46,349 bases of DNA from an uncultured Bacteroidia bacterium (GCA_903923905.1 CAIXZH010000094.1:1-46349); one strand, 5' to 3'; shown: positions 24,852-34,112, counted from the first letter of the stretch. The notes: a model not told the origin generated them from the sequence alone. Program-made: numbers and translations.

Positions 24852-26375
24852 TCAATGTTTAAAATGTCTGAAGCCTGTAATTACCATAGACATTTCATGG
24901 TTATCACAGTATTCGACAGAAAGTTTGTCCCTGATTGAACCGCCCGGCTGAATGACCGACTTGATCCCTTCGTTGTTGGCAATCTCGACACAATCCGGAA
25001 ATGGGAAGAATGCATCCGAAGCCATGACAGCTCCATTCAGGTCAAACCCAAAAGATTTTGCTTTTTCTATGGCTTGTCTTAAGGCATCAACACGCGAAGT
25101 TTGTCCAACTCCACTGGCCAATAGTTGTTTCCCTTTTGCGAGTACAATAGTATTCGATTTTGACTGTTTAACCAAACGATTGGCAAACAATAAATCATTA
25201 ATTATTTGAGAGTCGGGTGCAATTTTAGTGACTGGCTGAAGATCACCTGCTGTTTCCTGTTTCAGATCGCGATTTTGAACGATTACTCCATTCAGAACAC
25301 TCCGGTATTGAAAGGGTGACAAGCTAGCCTCTTTCCTGACCAGAATAATCAGATTCTTCTTTGATTTGAGCAACTCCAACGCATCGGTATTATAATCGGG
25401 AGCGATGATCACTTCAAAAAAGATTTTACCAACTTCGTCTGCGGTAATCTTGTCTATAGTCCTGTTTGTTACGAAAATACCTCCATATGCAGAGACCGGG
25501 TCTCCGGCTAAGGCTGCAAGGTAAGATTCAAAGACCGTTTCGCGGGAGGCACATCCGCATGCATTATTGTGTTTAAGAATTGCAAAGGTAGTATCGGTAA
25601 ATTCATCTATTAAATTGACAGCAGCATCAATATCCAGAAGATTGTTATATGAAATTTCTTTTCCGGCCAGCTGGTCAAACATACTATCAAAATCTCCAAA
25701 GAAAGCACCTTGCTGATGAGGGTTTTCTCCGTAACGCAGGTGTTTTGAGGTATTGAAACTTTGACGGAACCGATTGGGCCATTCACCGGCAAAATAGTTG
25801 TAAATAGCTGAATCATAATGTGAAGAGGTGGCAAACGCTTCTGCGGCATATCTTCTGCGATCGAAAATAGTCGTAGAGCCGTTCCCTGATTCCAGTAATT
25901 CATAGAAAGAGGCATATTGTCCCTGATTGGAGATTATAACGACATCGTTGAAGTTTTTAGCAGCACCTCGGATTAAAGAGATCCCGCCAATATCGATTTT
26001 TTCGATAATTTCAGCGTCGGCTGCTCCTGATGCAACAGTTGCCTCAAATGGATATAAGTCAACAATAACCAGGTCAATTTCGGGAATTTCATATTGTTCA
26101 AGTTGAGCAATATCACCCTTGTTTTCGCGACGGGCTAAAATTCCGCCAAAAATCTTAGGATGTAAGGTTTTTACCCGCCCCCCTAGGATTGAAGGGTAGG
26201 AGGTAAGCTCTTCTACTGCGGTTACTGCTATGTTCAGACCTTCAATAAAATCCTTTGTTCCTCCTGTTGAATAAAATTTTACGCCCAGATTATCAAGTTT
26301 TGTAATAATTTCGTCCAATCCATCTTTATGGTATACAGATATTAAGGCCGATTTTATTTTTTTCAATTCACTCAT
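24852..26375 (-). CDS. purH: Bifunctional AICAR transformylase / IMP cyclohydrolase PurH
   Basis: 507 aa. The N-terminal MGS-like IMP cyclohydrolase domain (1-200) has ALISVYHKDGL, FYSTGGT and VVDLYPFEATVASG. The C-terminal AICAR formyltransferase domain has LRYGENPHQQGAFF, the KHNNACGCA active-site region and the final SIRDKLSVEYCDNHEMSMV. It catalyses the last two steps of IMP synthesis. The ATG at 26375 gives the standard M-S-E-L-K-K-I-K-S-A-L start; a frame extension to 26402 would add nine unusual residues. Linkage of purH to mreB is common in Bacteroidota. Confidence 0.95.
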   Translation of the reverse strand: MSELKKIKSALISVYHKDGLDEIITKLDNLGVKFYSTGGTKDFIEGLNIAVTAVEELTSYPSILGGRVKTLHPKIFGGILARRENKGDIAQLEQYEIPEIDLVIVDLYPFEATVASGAADAEIIEKIDIGGISLIRGAAKNFNDVVIISNQGQYASFYELLESGNGSTTIFDRRRYAAEAFATSSHYDSAIYNYFAGEWPNRFRQSFNTSKHLRYGENPHQQGAFFGDFDSMFDQLAGKEISYNNLLDIDAAVNLIDEFTDTTFAILKHNNACGCASRETVFESYLAALAGDPVSAYGGIFVTNRTIDKITADEVGKIFFEVIIAPDYNTDALELLKSKKNLIILVRKEASLSPFQYRSVLNGVIVQNRDLKQETAGDLQPVTKIAPDSQIINDLLFANRLVKQSKSNTIVLAKGKQLLASGVGQTSRVDALRQAIEKAKSFGFDLNGAVMASDAFFPFPDCVEIANNEGIKSVIQPGGSIRDKLSVEYCDNHEMSMVITGFRHFKH

Positions 26376-26399
26376 TATAAATTTCTTAATAATTTTGTG

Positions 26400-26407
26400 C
26401 AAAGCTA
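26400..26407 (-). promoter_or_regulatory. Possible -7 element of the purH-mre operon
   Basis: TAGCTTTG on the minus strand (26407-26400), an exact TAnnTTTG match 25 nt before the purH ATG. No good -33 partner is visible. Confidence 0.35.
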
Positions 26408-26531
26408 ATAAAAACCTTTAATTTTTAGCGGCTTTTTTCATTATGCTTTTGTCATTTTTTATCAGTTGATTTGAAAAGTGCCTGTTACATTGCAATTAAT
26501 TCCTAAATTTAAAGTGTGAAAAAACAAACAT

Positions 26532-27782
26532 ATGATTATAGTTCGTCTGATTATTGAAAGTTTTATATTTGCATATAATTCATTGGTAGTTAATAGATTG
26601 CGAACATTCCTCTCATTGCTTGGAATTACTATTGGAATTTTCTGCATCATTTCGGTTTTTACAATTATTGATTCCCTCGAAAGAACAATCCGTGATAGCA
26701 TGTCAAAACTTGGGAGTAATGTGATTTATGTTCAGAAATGGCCATGGGCACCTCCTCCGGGAGAAACGGAGTATCCCTGGTGGAAATACCTTAACCGCCC
26801 TGATCCAAAACTCTCTGAAACCCAGGAGATCCTGCGCCGGTCGGGTTTATCCCAATATGCTGTCTTTAATTATGGTTTTAACCGGACTGTTAAAGTCGGA
26901 AGCAGTAAAGCTGAAAACACTGAGATAATTGGAGCATCAAGCGGATTGATCGAGACCTGGAGCCTGAAGATTGCAAACGGAAGACCTTTGACAGAGGACG
27001 AATTTAATTCAGGCACCAATTTTGCCATGCTGGGTTCAGATATTGGAGAACAATTATTCCCAGGCATCTCACCTGTAGGAAAATCTGTTAAAATTGAGGG
27101 TTTTACCATTTATATAGTCGGCGTTTTTGAAAAAATGGGGAATGATGTTTTTGGAACAAGTATGGATAAACGGGTCTTAATGCCTGTAAAATTTGCCGCA
27201 CGAATGGTTGATCCACGGTTGGAATCGGGGCAAAGTATCATTGTTAAAGGTAAAGCGGATATTCCTGCATTGCGTCTTTCCGAAGAACTTGAAGGGATAA
27301 TGCGTTCTATCAGGAGGATAAAACCATCTGCCGAGAATGATTTTGCATTAAATGAGGTGAGTCTGATTTCGGGCAGACTGGACAGTCTTTTTAAAGTTTT
27401 CGATATTGCAGGCTGGATTATAGGCGGATTTGCAATCCTGGTAGGTGGATTTGGGATTGCGAATATCATGTTTGTATCGGTAAAGGAACGTACAAAAATA
27501 ATTGGTTTACAAAAAGCACTCGGAGCAAAAAGCAAGTTTATTTTACTCGAATTTCTCTTTGAGGCTAGTGTCCTCTCCCTGATTGGTGGAATCATAGGCC
27601 TGTTGATTATCTATATTCTCACCTTTGTAGTAAGTAAGTCTTATGATTTTAATCTGGTTCTAACCCTTGGAAATATAGTTACCGGGCTCCTGATTAGTGT
27701 CGTGATTGGGTTAATTGCAGGGGTAGTACCGGCCAGAAGTGCCGCCCATCTTGATCCTGTCACAGCGATGAATGCGGTGTAG
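26532..27782 (+). CDS. MacB-type ABC transporter permease
   Basis: 416 aa. One N-terminal transmembrane helix (about 21-50, LRTFLSLLGITIGIFCIISV), a large periplasmic domain (MacB_PCD, about 50-275) and three C-terminal helices with the FtsX-like core RTKIIGLQKALGAKSKFILLEFLFEA. The ending ARSAAHLDPVTAMN is the usual tail of these permeases. They act with an ATPase to drive mechanotransmission or efflux across the envelope. No ATPase gene lies nearby, so the partner is encoded elsewhere. It is divergent from purH (156 nt). Confidence 0.9.
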   Translation: MIIVRLIIESFIFAYNSLVVNRLRTFLSLLGITIGIFCIISVFTIIDSLERTIRDSMSKLGSNVIYVQKWPWAPPPGETEYPWWKYLNRPDPKLSETQEILRRSGLSQYAVFNYGFNRTVKVGSSKAENTEIIGASSGLIETWSLKIANGRPLTEDEFNSGTNFAMLGSDIGEQLFPGISPVGKSVKIEGFTIYIVGVFEKMGNDVFGTSMDKRVLMPVKFAARMVDPRLESGQSIIVKGKADIPALRLSEELEGIMRSIRRIKPSAENDFALNEVSLISGRLDSLFKVFDIAGWIIGGFAILVGGFGIANIMFVSVKERTKIIGLQKALGAKSKFILLEFLFEASVLSLIGGIIGLLIIYILTFVVSKSYDFNLVLTLGNIVTGLLISVVIGLIAGVVPARSAAHLDPVTAMNAV

Positions 27783-27891
27783 TAGAAATTCAAAATGCAG
27801 AATTCAAATTGCAAAGTTTAAAATTTCAGTAACAGATGTGTAAACCTGCTTAGATTCTTTTCGGATAGAATTTTGCACTTATGTTTTACAC

Positions 27892-28713
27892 TCATACACT
27901 TGCCTCCTGATCATTCGGATCCGGCTTGCCCGGAGCAAGCATTAATCGTTCAATATTATTGGTCAAATCGATAAATTCTTCAACTGAAAGCTGTTCCGGG
28001 CGCCGGGTTAATAATACCGGATCTAATTCCTCGATGCGCGGTGAAAAACCCCGGATGCTGTTTCTGAGCATTTTACGCCTTTGGTTAAAGGCCTGTTTTA
28101 CAACTTTAAAGAATAGCTTTTCATTGCAACCCAGATCAGTTCTTCCGTTTGCTTCAAGGCGGATTACAGCCGACTGAACCTTTGGCGGAGGATCAAAAAC
28201 ATGCGGGGGAACATCAATCAGGTATTCAATATTATACCATGCCTGAAGAAAAACGCTTAAAATTCCGTAAACTTTCGAACCAGGCCCTGATGCGATACGT
28301 TTTGCTACCTCTTTTTGAAGCATGCAAACAATTTCAGGGATCAGCTCCGTGTTCTCCAAAACCTTAAAAAAAATCTGTGAGGATATATTATAGGGTAGAT
28401 TGCCGATTAATGCGAATGGCGTTGAAGAAACATTAGCAGCAAGATCAATCTGAAGGAAATCACCCGCTATAATCCGATCCTTCAGTTGAGGAAAGTGCTG
28501 ATGCAGGTAATTGACCGATTCGGGATCAATTTCGATGACAGAGGTTTCGTATTCTGAATTCTCAAGCAGATAATTCGTCAACACTCCCATTCCCGGACCA
28601 ATTTCAAGTACTTTGCTTAAATTGGTTGCTTTTAGCAGTGTTACAATGTCCTTCGCAATATTCTTATCAGTGAGAAAATGCTGCCCTAAATTTTTCTTTG
28701 GCCTTACTATCAT
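27892..28713 (-). CDS. rsmA: 16S rRNA (adenine1518/1519-N6,N6)-dimethyltransferase
   Basis: 273 aa. A Rossmann-fold methyltransferase: starts MIVRPKKNLGQHFL, motif I EIGPGMG (residues 37-43), motif IV NLPY (105-108) and the C-terminal helical domain with RRKMLRNSIRGF. It dimethylates two adjacent adenines in the 16S rRNA 3' hairpin (KsgA). It stands between two permease genes, read in the opposite direction to both. Confidence 0.95.
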   Translation of the reverse strand: MIVRPKKNLGQHFLTDKNIAKDIVTLLKATNLSKVLEIGPGMGVLTNYLLENSEYETSVIEIDPESVNYLHQHFPQLKDRIIAGDFLQIDLAANVSSTPFALIGNLPYNISSQIFFKVLENTELIPEIVCMLQKEVAKRIASGPGSKVYGILSVFLQAWYNIEYLIDVPPHVFDPPPKVQSAVIRLEANGRTDLGCNEKLFFKVVKQAFNQRRKMLRNSIRGFSPRIEELDPVLLTRRPEQLSVEEFIDLTNNIERLMLAPGKPDPNDQEASV

Positions 28714-28782
28714 TCCTGGTTATTATTTGAAAAATAAGAGGCCCGAACTAGTCAAAATTCGCCAATTTCCGGGATTCTGCGT

Positions 28783-28790
28783 CAAAAGTA
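28783..28790 (-). promoter_or_regulatory. Possible -7 element of rsmA
   Basis: TACTTTTG on the minus strand (28790-28783), 70 nt before the ATG. No clear -33 element is visible. Confidence 0.3.
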
Positions 28791-28887
28791 CAAAATTGTT
28801 GCGGGTTTCTGGCAGGTCAGGTGAATAGGGCCGGGGTGATTAGGTGATTATCTAAATTTCAAAAGTCTGCACAAATTCAAAAAATCG

Positions 28888-28907
28888 CTACTTTTACGCA
28901 AAAGTAG
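28888..28907. repeat. Inverted repeat just before the lolC/E-like start
   Basis: CTACTTTT (28888-28895), 4-nt loop, AAAAGTAG (28900-28907). It ends 5 nt before the GTG start at 28913 and includes TACTTTTA, close to a -7 box. It may be an operator or an RNA hairpin near the ribosome-binding region. Confidence 0.5.
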
Positions 28908-28912
28908 ATCAG

Positions 28913-30175
28913 GTGTCACTATTCAATACAGAACTGTTTATTGCCCGCCGTATTTTTTTTGCCAGGGGAACTTCCAGAAAGTTCTCTGAATCGATTGTTG
29001 CATTTGCGGTATTCGGAATTGCATTCGGCCTATTTGTCATGATCCTTTCGGTAGCCATAGTTACCGGTTTTAAAAATCAAGTCAGGAATAAAGTCATTGG
29101 ATTTGGATCTCATATTCAGCTAGTTAATTTTGACTCAAACTCATCCTACGAAACAGTTCCAGTTTCAAAAAATCAACCATGGTTAAATGAACTCAGTAAA
29201 ATTCAAGGGGTGAGAACTGTTCAAAGTTTTGCCACAAAACCCGGTATAATCAAAACGGATGATGAGATTCATGGAATTGTTTTAAAAGGGATTGGGCCCG
29301 ATTTTGACTGGTCGTTTTTTAAGGAGAATCTGGTTGAGGGATCTGTTTTTTCAGTTTCTGATTCCCTAAAATGTGATGAAGTTTTGATTTCCAAACAGGT
29401 GGCCTCATTGCTTAAACTAAAGGTTGGAGACCCGCTTTTTACCTATTTTCTGAACGAAGGTACTCAGGCTCAAAAGATGAGAAAATTTAGAATTTCGGGA
29501 ATATTCAGTACAAGCCTTGAAGAATTTGATCAGTTATTTGTATTGGCCGATATTGCCCAGGTCAGAAAATTAAACGACTGGAATTCAGATCAGATCAGTG
29601 GATTTGAGATTTCGATCAGAGATTTTAGCGAGCTTGGACCCGTCACGCAGCAGATACGCAGGCTGACATTAAAATATTCAAAAGACGATGAGACAGTGCT
29701 TCGCCCGGTTACCATCACCTCAAAATATCCCCAGATTTTTGATTGGCTGAATCTGCTTGATATGAATGTTTGGATCATCCTTGGATTAATTATCCTTGTA
29801 GCCGGATTCAATATGGTCAGCGGCTTACTTATCCTAATGCTTGAGCGCACTACAATGATCGGAGTTCTGAAGGCGGTTGGTACAGGGAACTGGAGTATCC
29901 GCAAAATATTCATCTATATCTCAATATTTTTAATTCTTAGAGGGATGTTTTGGGGAAATTTAGCCGGGATAGCCTTCTGTTTGATTCAGGCACGGTTTGG
30001 GATATTTAAGCTGGATCCTACTTCCTACTACCTCAATACGGTACCGGTCAATTTAAGAATTACCCATCTGCTTCTACTTAATGTTGGGACAATTGTCGTT
30101 ACCTTGCTGATGCTACTTGTCCCATCCTGGTATGTCACTAAAATAGAGCCTGATAAGGCAATCCGGTTTGATTAG
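28913..30175 (+). CDS. LolC/LolE-like FtsX-type ABC permease
   Basis: 420 aa. It begins MSLFNTELFIARRIFFARG, as LolC/E-like proteins do in Bacteroidota. One N-terminal helix (about 28-52), a periplasmic domain (about 55-270) and three C-terminal helices follow, with the FtsX core LILMLERTTMIGVLKAVGTGNWSI and the ending PSWYVTKIEPDKAIRFD. It is likely part of the lipoprotein-release machinery (LolCDE-like), but the ATPase gene is not here. The GTG at 28913 is needed to get the family N-terminus. A small inverted repeat precedes it. Confidence 0.88.
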   Translation: MSLFNTELFIARRIFFARGTSRKFSESIVAFAVFGIAFGLFVMILSVAIVTGFKNQVRNKVIGFGSHIQLVNFDSNSSYETVPVSKNQPWLNELSKIQGVRTVQSFATKPGIIKTDDEIHGIVLKGIGPDFDWSFFKENLVEGSVFSVSDSLKCDEVLISKQVASLLKLKVGDPLFTYFLNEGTQAQKMRKFRISGIFSTSLEEFDQLFVLADIAQVRKLNDWNSDQISGFEISIRDFSELGPVTQQIRRLTLKYSKDDETVLRPVTITSKYPQIFDWLNLLDMNVWIILGLIILVAGFNMVSGLLILMLERTTMIGVLKAVGTGNWSIRKIFIYISIFLILRGMFWGNLAGIAFCLIQARFGIFKLDPTSYYLNTVPVNLRITHLLLLNVGTIVVTLLMLLVPSWYVTKIEPDKAIRFD

Positions 30176-30263
30176 GTTAGTTTTTGGTTAATAATCCACA
30201 ATTTATTCAGAGATATTTCAATAATTTGTATCATTGCAGCGAAAACTGATAAATTTAAAATTA

Positions 30264-31298
30264 ATGAAACTTTATTTCCCCGAGAGTTATAAACCAAAGC
30301 TCGATCTCAAACAAACTGAGAAAGCTATTAAATTTGTGAAGGACTTTTTTCAGGAGAGCCTCTCTGCGGAGTTACGGCTTCGTCGCGTAACCGCACCACT
30401 TTTTGTTTTAAAAGGGACCGGTATTAATGACGATCTGAATGGGATTGAACGTCCGGTTACTTTTGCAGTCAAGGAAATGGGCGATGCTAAGGCTGAGGTA
30501 GTTCAATCACTGGCAAAATGGAAACGGCTGATGTTGGCTCAATATGGAATACCGGCAGGTTATGGAATATACACCGACATGAATGCTATCCGTCCCGATG
30601 AGGAACTTTCCAATATTCATTCCTTATATGTCGATCAGTGGGATTGGGAAAAGGTGCTTACCGGTAAACAACGAAATCTTGAATATTTGAAAAAGGTGGT
30701 TGTTCAGATCTATTCTGTTCTGCTTCGAACTGAATTTATGGTTTATGAAAATTATCCTGCGATCAAACCATTGCTTCCTGAAGAGATTCATTTTGTTCAT
30801 TCCGAAGAGTTAGTCAGGCGATTCCCTAAACTTACGACCAAAGAGCGCGAAACCGAAATTGTTAAGGAATATGGTGCAGTATTTATTATTGGCATTGGAG
30901 GCGAGCTTTCAGATGGTAAAAAACACGATGGCCGCGCACCCGACTATGACGACTGGACCAGTGAAAATTCAGATGGTTTTAAGGGATTAAACGGGGATAT
31001 CGTAATCTGGAACCCCACCTTGCAACAAACCCTTGAGATTTCATCTATGGGTATCCGGGTTGATAAAGAGGCTCTTTTACGTCAGCTTGAGATTACAGGG
31101 TTATCAGAAAGGAAGGAATTATTCTTCCATAAAAAGCTTTTAAAGGATGAACTGCCGTTATCTGTAGGGGGCGGAATCGGTCAATCCAGACTTTGCATGT
31201 ATCTTTTACGCAAGGCACATATTGGTGAAGTCCAGGCAAGTTTATGGCCTGAGGCGATGATTCAGCAATGCGCGGAACACAATATTTTTATGGTCTAG
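30264..31298 (+). CDS. asnA: Aspartate-ammonia ligase (asparagine synthetase A)
   Basis: 344 aa. A class II aminoacyl-tRNA synthetase-like fold: PVTFAVKEMGDAKAEVVQSL, then KWKRLMLAQYGIPAGYGIYTDMNAIRPDEEL (shortened), HDGRAPDYDDW and the C-terminal GGGIGQSRLCMYLLRKAHIGEVQ, all typical of AsnA. It makes asparagine from aspartate, ammonia and ATP (giving AMP) in the cytoplasm. The ATG at 30264 was chosen because upstream in-frame codons (TTG at 30234) add ten residues not in the family. A strong terminator follows at 31381. Confidence 0.95.
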   Translation: MKLYFPESYKPKLDLKQTEKAIKFVKDFFQESLSAELRLRRVTAPLFVLKGTGINDDLNGIERPVTFAVKEMGDAKAEVVQSLAKWKRLMLAQYGIPAGYGIYTDMNAIRPDEELSNIHSLYVDQWDWEKVLTGKQRNLEYLKKVVVQIYSVLLRTEFMVYENYPAIKPLLPEEIHFVHSEELVRRFPKLTTKERETEIVKEYGAVFIIGIGGELSDGKKHDGRAPDYDDWTSENSDGFKGLNGDIVIWNPTLQQTLEISSMGIRVDKEALLRQLEITGLSERKELFFHKKLLKDELPLSVGGGIGQSRLCMYLLRKAHIGEVQASLWPEAMIQQCAEHNIFMV

Positions 31299-31380
31299 GC
31301 AAATTACTCATGTCGGCCATTTACCGATACTGGCAATTTTATAATGATTGGATACTGTTAACTTAAAGCCCTTGAAATTA

Positions 31381-31417
31381 AAAATCCCCATGATGTCACG
31401 GCATATGGGGATTTTTT
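31381..31417 (+). terminator. Rho-independent terminator of asnA
   Basis: 11-bp perfect stem AAAATCCCCAT / ATGGGGATTTT (31381-31391 and 31405-31415) with a 13-nt loop and a T-run, 83 nt after the asnA stop codon and just ahead of tRNA-Arg. Confidence 0.85.
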
Positions 31418-31418
31418 G

Positions 31419-31426
31419 TACTTTTG
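31419..31426 (+). promoter_or_regulatory. Possible -7 element of tRNA-Arg
   Basis: TACTTTTG, an exact TAnnTTTG match, 15 nt upstream of the tRNA. No clear -33 element. Confidence 0.4.
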
Positions 31427-31441
31427 CACCACTATTTTGAT

Positions 31442-31515
31442 GGCCCAATAGCTCAATTGGATAGAGCAACAGCCTTCTAAGCTGTAGGTTTCTGGTTCGA
31501 TCCCAGATTGGGTCA
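31442..31515 (+). tRNA. tRNA-Arg (anticodon TCT)
   Basis: A 74-nt cloverleaf: acceptor GGCCCAA / TTGGGTC (one G-U pair), D-arm GCTC/GAGC, anticodon stem ACAGC/GCTGT with loop CTTCTAA (TCT at 31476-31478), T-arm TCTGG-TTCGATC-CCAGA and discriminator A. CCA is not encoded. The 3' part (31447-31517) is repeated at 33575, marking the tRNA as the attachment site of an integrated element. Confidence 0.96.
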
Positions 31516-31651
31516 CCTTAAAGATTTCTTTATATATCATGAGATCAGCTAGTTGCATTAGAAGTGCGGTTAGTTGATTTTTCTTTTTTATAGGGTTTTT
31601 CTTACAGTTTTTGGCATACATGTAAACCAGGATGTAAACCAGGATTTACTT

Positions 31652-32662
31652 ATGAATGTCTCTGTATCAGTTGTTTGTTACAAATCGAAGATTCTTTCCA
31701 ACGGTGAATGTCCGCTGATACTTCAGGTAAGCAAAGATGGAAAACGAAAATATAAGAGCCTGGTCATATCCATTAATCCAGATTTCTAGGACTTCATCAA
31801 GAGTAAACCTAAGCCTAATTGTCCAAACGGTGAGTACATGCAGTAGATTATCCAGGATAGGATGACAGACCTTCAAAGGCGGATATTGAAACTTAATGCA
31901 AATCAGAAAGAATTCTCTCCTACCAACCATTTAGAGGATAAGAGATTAATAGTGAAGGAGAAAACGGTGGGGGATTTCTCTTCCATATTACTCTTAAGTT
32001 TAAAGCAATCAAATAAGCAGGTAATAGGCTGATTTTTAAGATGCCCTAAAATTCAATTATAACCTTCTCCAAAGGGAAAGTTAACTTTCTATTCTCTGAT
32101 ATAGATATAGACTGGTTGAACAGATATGAAAGGTGGCTCAAAGCAAAAGGTAAAAAAGAAACAACGATGAGCTTATTGCTCAGAATTCTCAGGTGTGCTT
32201 ATTAATGAGGCTATTGATGCTAAGTGTGACCCTAAGATTAGTTATCCTTTTGATGAATACAAGATCAGTAAATTCGATGTTAAGACTAAAAAGAGCGCCA
32301 TCACCAAGGAGGATATGTTAAAAGTAATGTATATAGATCTCTCTCAGGAAGTTGAGTCAGTCAGGTTTGCCAGGGATATCTTCGTTTTTAGTTACTTGAG
32401 TGGGGGGATTAGCTTTACCGATATTGCCAATCTTAAGTCAGAGAATATAGTTGAGGGGAGGGTTAAGTACATCAGGAAGAAGACCGGAAAGGAGATCAGT
32501 TTATAATTGTCACAAAAAACACTACGAATAATTTCAAGGTATGGGCAGATTACATTACTCAAGGGATTCCTTCTCCCGATCCTTGATAAAAGAGTTCATC
32601 GTACAGCGTTAATGAAGCAGAACCGCATCCGAAAAATTTTAGGAAAGGTTGATAAGGATTGA
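31652..32662 (+). pseudogene. Tyrosine recombinase/integrase (IntDOT-like), decayed
   Basis: The start MNVSVSVVCYKSKILSNGEC, followed by the KRKYKSLVISINPDF strand, is the N-terminal arm-binding domain of Bacteroidota mobile-element integrases. The frame then meets TAG at 31787-31789 (where Trp is usual), a further TAG near 31842, and TGA at 32030. The core-binding piece IDWLNRYERWLKAKGKK (about 32107-32157) is in another frame. The catalytic-domain start, FSYLSGGISFTDIANLK and VKYIRKKTGKEIS, returns to the first frame and is cut by TAA at 32504. It continues as LLPILDKRVHRTALMKQNRI up to 32662. The C-terminal His-x-x-Arg and Tyr region is missing. At least four stops and two frameshifts show that it is dead. 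Confidence 0.85.
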
Positions 32663-32806
32663 TTAATAACAATTAAATTTGACGTTATCCAAGATTTTGA
32701 TGGGAGACAATTTATAGTAAATTGATAAAACAATTTTTAAAACTAAAAGATGTAGTAGCCTTTTTTATTACTCTTAGTGAATAATATGTTTAAATTAGAA
32801 TAAGAA

Positions 32807-33391
32807 ATGAAAAAAATGATTTTTACATTTGGCTGTATTTTCGTAATGAATATAAGCAGTTGTTTTTCACAGTTATTAGAAAATAGCAAAAAGGAATATA
32901 AATCAGTAACGAGATTTGTTTTAGGTTATTCAAATGATTTTAATGAATTAGATTTAGGGATTACTTTTGGGAAAGTTATAAATTCATTTGATACAATCTA
33001 TTATGTTAAATTTCAATTAAGTGCACCCTCTTCAGAGTTTCGGAAGGATATGCAAATAAAGAAAGCGAGTGCCATAACTTTTTTGTCAAAGAGTGGTAAA
33101 AAGATTGACTTAAAATTGACTGACGTTAATTTTTATACAGATGAAGTAAATGTGAAACAAATGGATGCTCCAGTATCTACAGTTAAAACGTATCATAATA
33201 CGATTTTGGTTTTAAAAGTAACAAAAGATAAGCTTGTCGAAATTGGTTCTGAACCCTTTTATCACTTAATATTACCATACTACAAAAGCTCATCTGAAGT
33301 TGAGAATAGAGCAATATTTGTAAAGCCAACATTATTAATTCCAAGAAGTTTTACTCAAAAAAATTTAAAGTATATACTTGATATTAAATGA
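32807..33391 (+). CDS. Unrecognised exported protein inside the tRNA-Arg element
   Basis: 194 aa. An N-terminal signal peptide is visible (MKKMIFTFGCIFVMNISSCFSQ, about 22 residues, possible lipobox ISSC). The mature part is rich in Lys, Ser and beta-type residues without a motif I can name; no metal or catalytic signature stands out. The gene is distinctly AT-rich, with many AAA and TTT codons, compared with the core genes around it. It lies between the dead integrase and the duplicated tRNA piece, so it was probably brought in by that element. It is the only intact gene in it. Confidence 0.65.
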   Translation: MKKMIFTFGCIFVMNISSCFSQLLENSKKEYKSVTRFVLGYSNDFNELDLGITFGKVINSFDTIYYVKFQLSAPSSEFRKDMQIKKASAITFLSKSGKKIDLKLTDVNFYTDEVNVKQMDAPVSTVKTYHNTILVLKVTKDKLVEIGSEPFYHLILPYYKSSSEVENRAIFVKPTLLIPRSFTQKNLKYILDIK

Positions 33392-33574
33392 TAAGGATAT
33401 CAAAGGGGTCATTTTAAACTAGTGTTTGTATGATCAAAAAGCAAAAAATTATCTTATATATCATTAAACAATTACATTATTAACTCTGTCATGGTTACCT
33501 GTATGTAAACCATATCGCAAACCAATAAAAAACACTATCACTTTAAAAACAATATAACTATCTGATATATAAGG

Positions 33575-33645
33575 AATAGCTTAATTGGATAGAGCAACAG
33601 CCTTCTAAGCTGTTGGTTTCTGTTTCGATCATAGATTGGGTCACC
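33575..33645 (+). repeat. Partial tRNA-Arg duplication, probable att site of the integrated element
   Basis: 71 nt identical to 31447-31517 at 66 positions, in direct orientation. The anticodon arm is intact, but the 5' acceptor strand (GGCCCAA) is replaced by unrelated AT-rich bases, so no functional tRNA can form. Differences lie in the D-loop, the variable region and the T-arm. It marks the distal end of an element of about 2.1 kb. Confidence 0.85.
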
Positions 33646-34112
33646 CTTTAAAAGTCAACTATCTGTTAATCAGTAGTATTCTTTTGTGTTTTGGTGTATT
33701 GACACAACATTTGTGCCACTCGCGTTTAATCACAAATAATTATTGGACGAAAGTCTTAGGACAGAATTTCGGGTGAAAGGCAAATCAAACGATTAGATCA
33801 TGAGATTAAAAAATGGTTGATTGAACTTCATTTTCCGGTTATTACCTTTAAATATAAAAGGATTTACGATCTCAGTAGTTCTCCCCGCCGTTGCAATTAT
33901 ATACTTGCGGTTGATTATTCCGGTACACACTTCCGTATCCTGCTTTATTTTTTGCAATTGTCTATTAATTAAAATACTGTTTAAACCTAAAACAATACCG
34001 GTAGCTCAAATTACCATAAAAAAAGTTTTTCTGTAAATAGTTAATGAGGCATAAATGTCTTAAATTTACATTACGTTGGAACAGAAAAAAGGACTATCTG
34101 AATCATATCGTA
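33646..34112. other. Spacer before the AraC/TPR gene, with a possible coding remnant
   Basis: No intact gene. An open frame of 70 codons without an ATG start (33760-33969, stop at 33970) reads as plausible protein (ERQIKRLDHEIKKWLIEL, later NYILAVDYSGTHFRILLY) and may be the remains of a gene; I do not recognise it. Confidence 0.35.

Noticed and set aside
32395-32430. Loss of the first catalytic Arg in the integrase (GGISF region) as a sign of decay
   Set aside because: IntDOT-type integrases naturally lack Arg at this place and have Ser, so it does not show decay; the stops and frameshifts do.
33821-34036. A 71-codon hydrophobic open frame
   Set aside because: Composition is that of AT-rich chance translation; the overlapping 33760 frame looks more protein-like, and no start signal is present.
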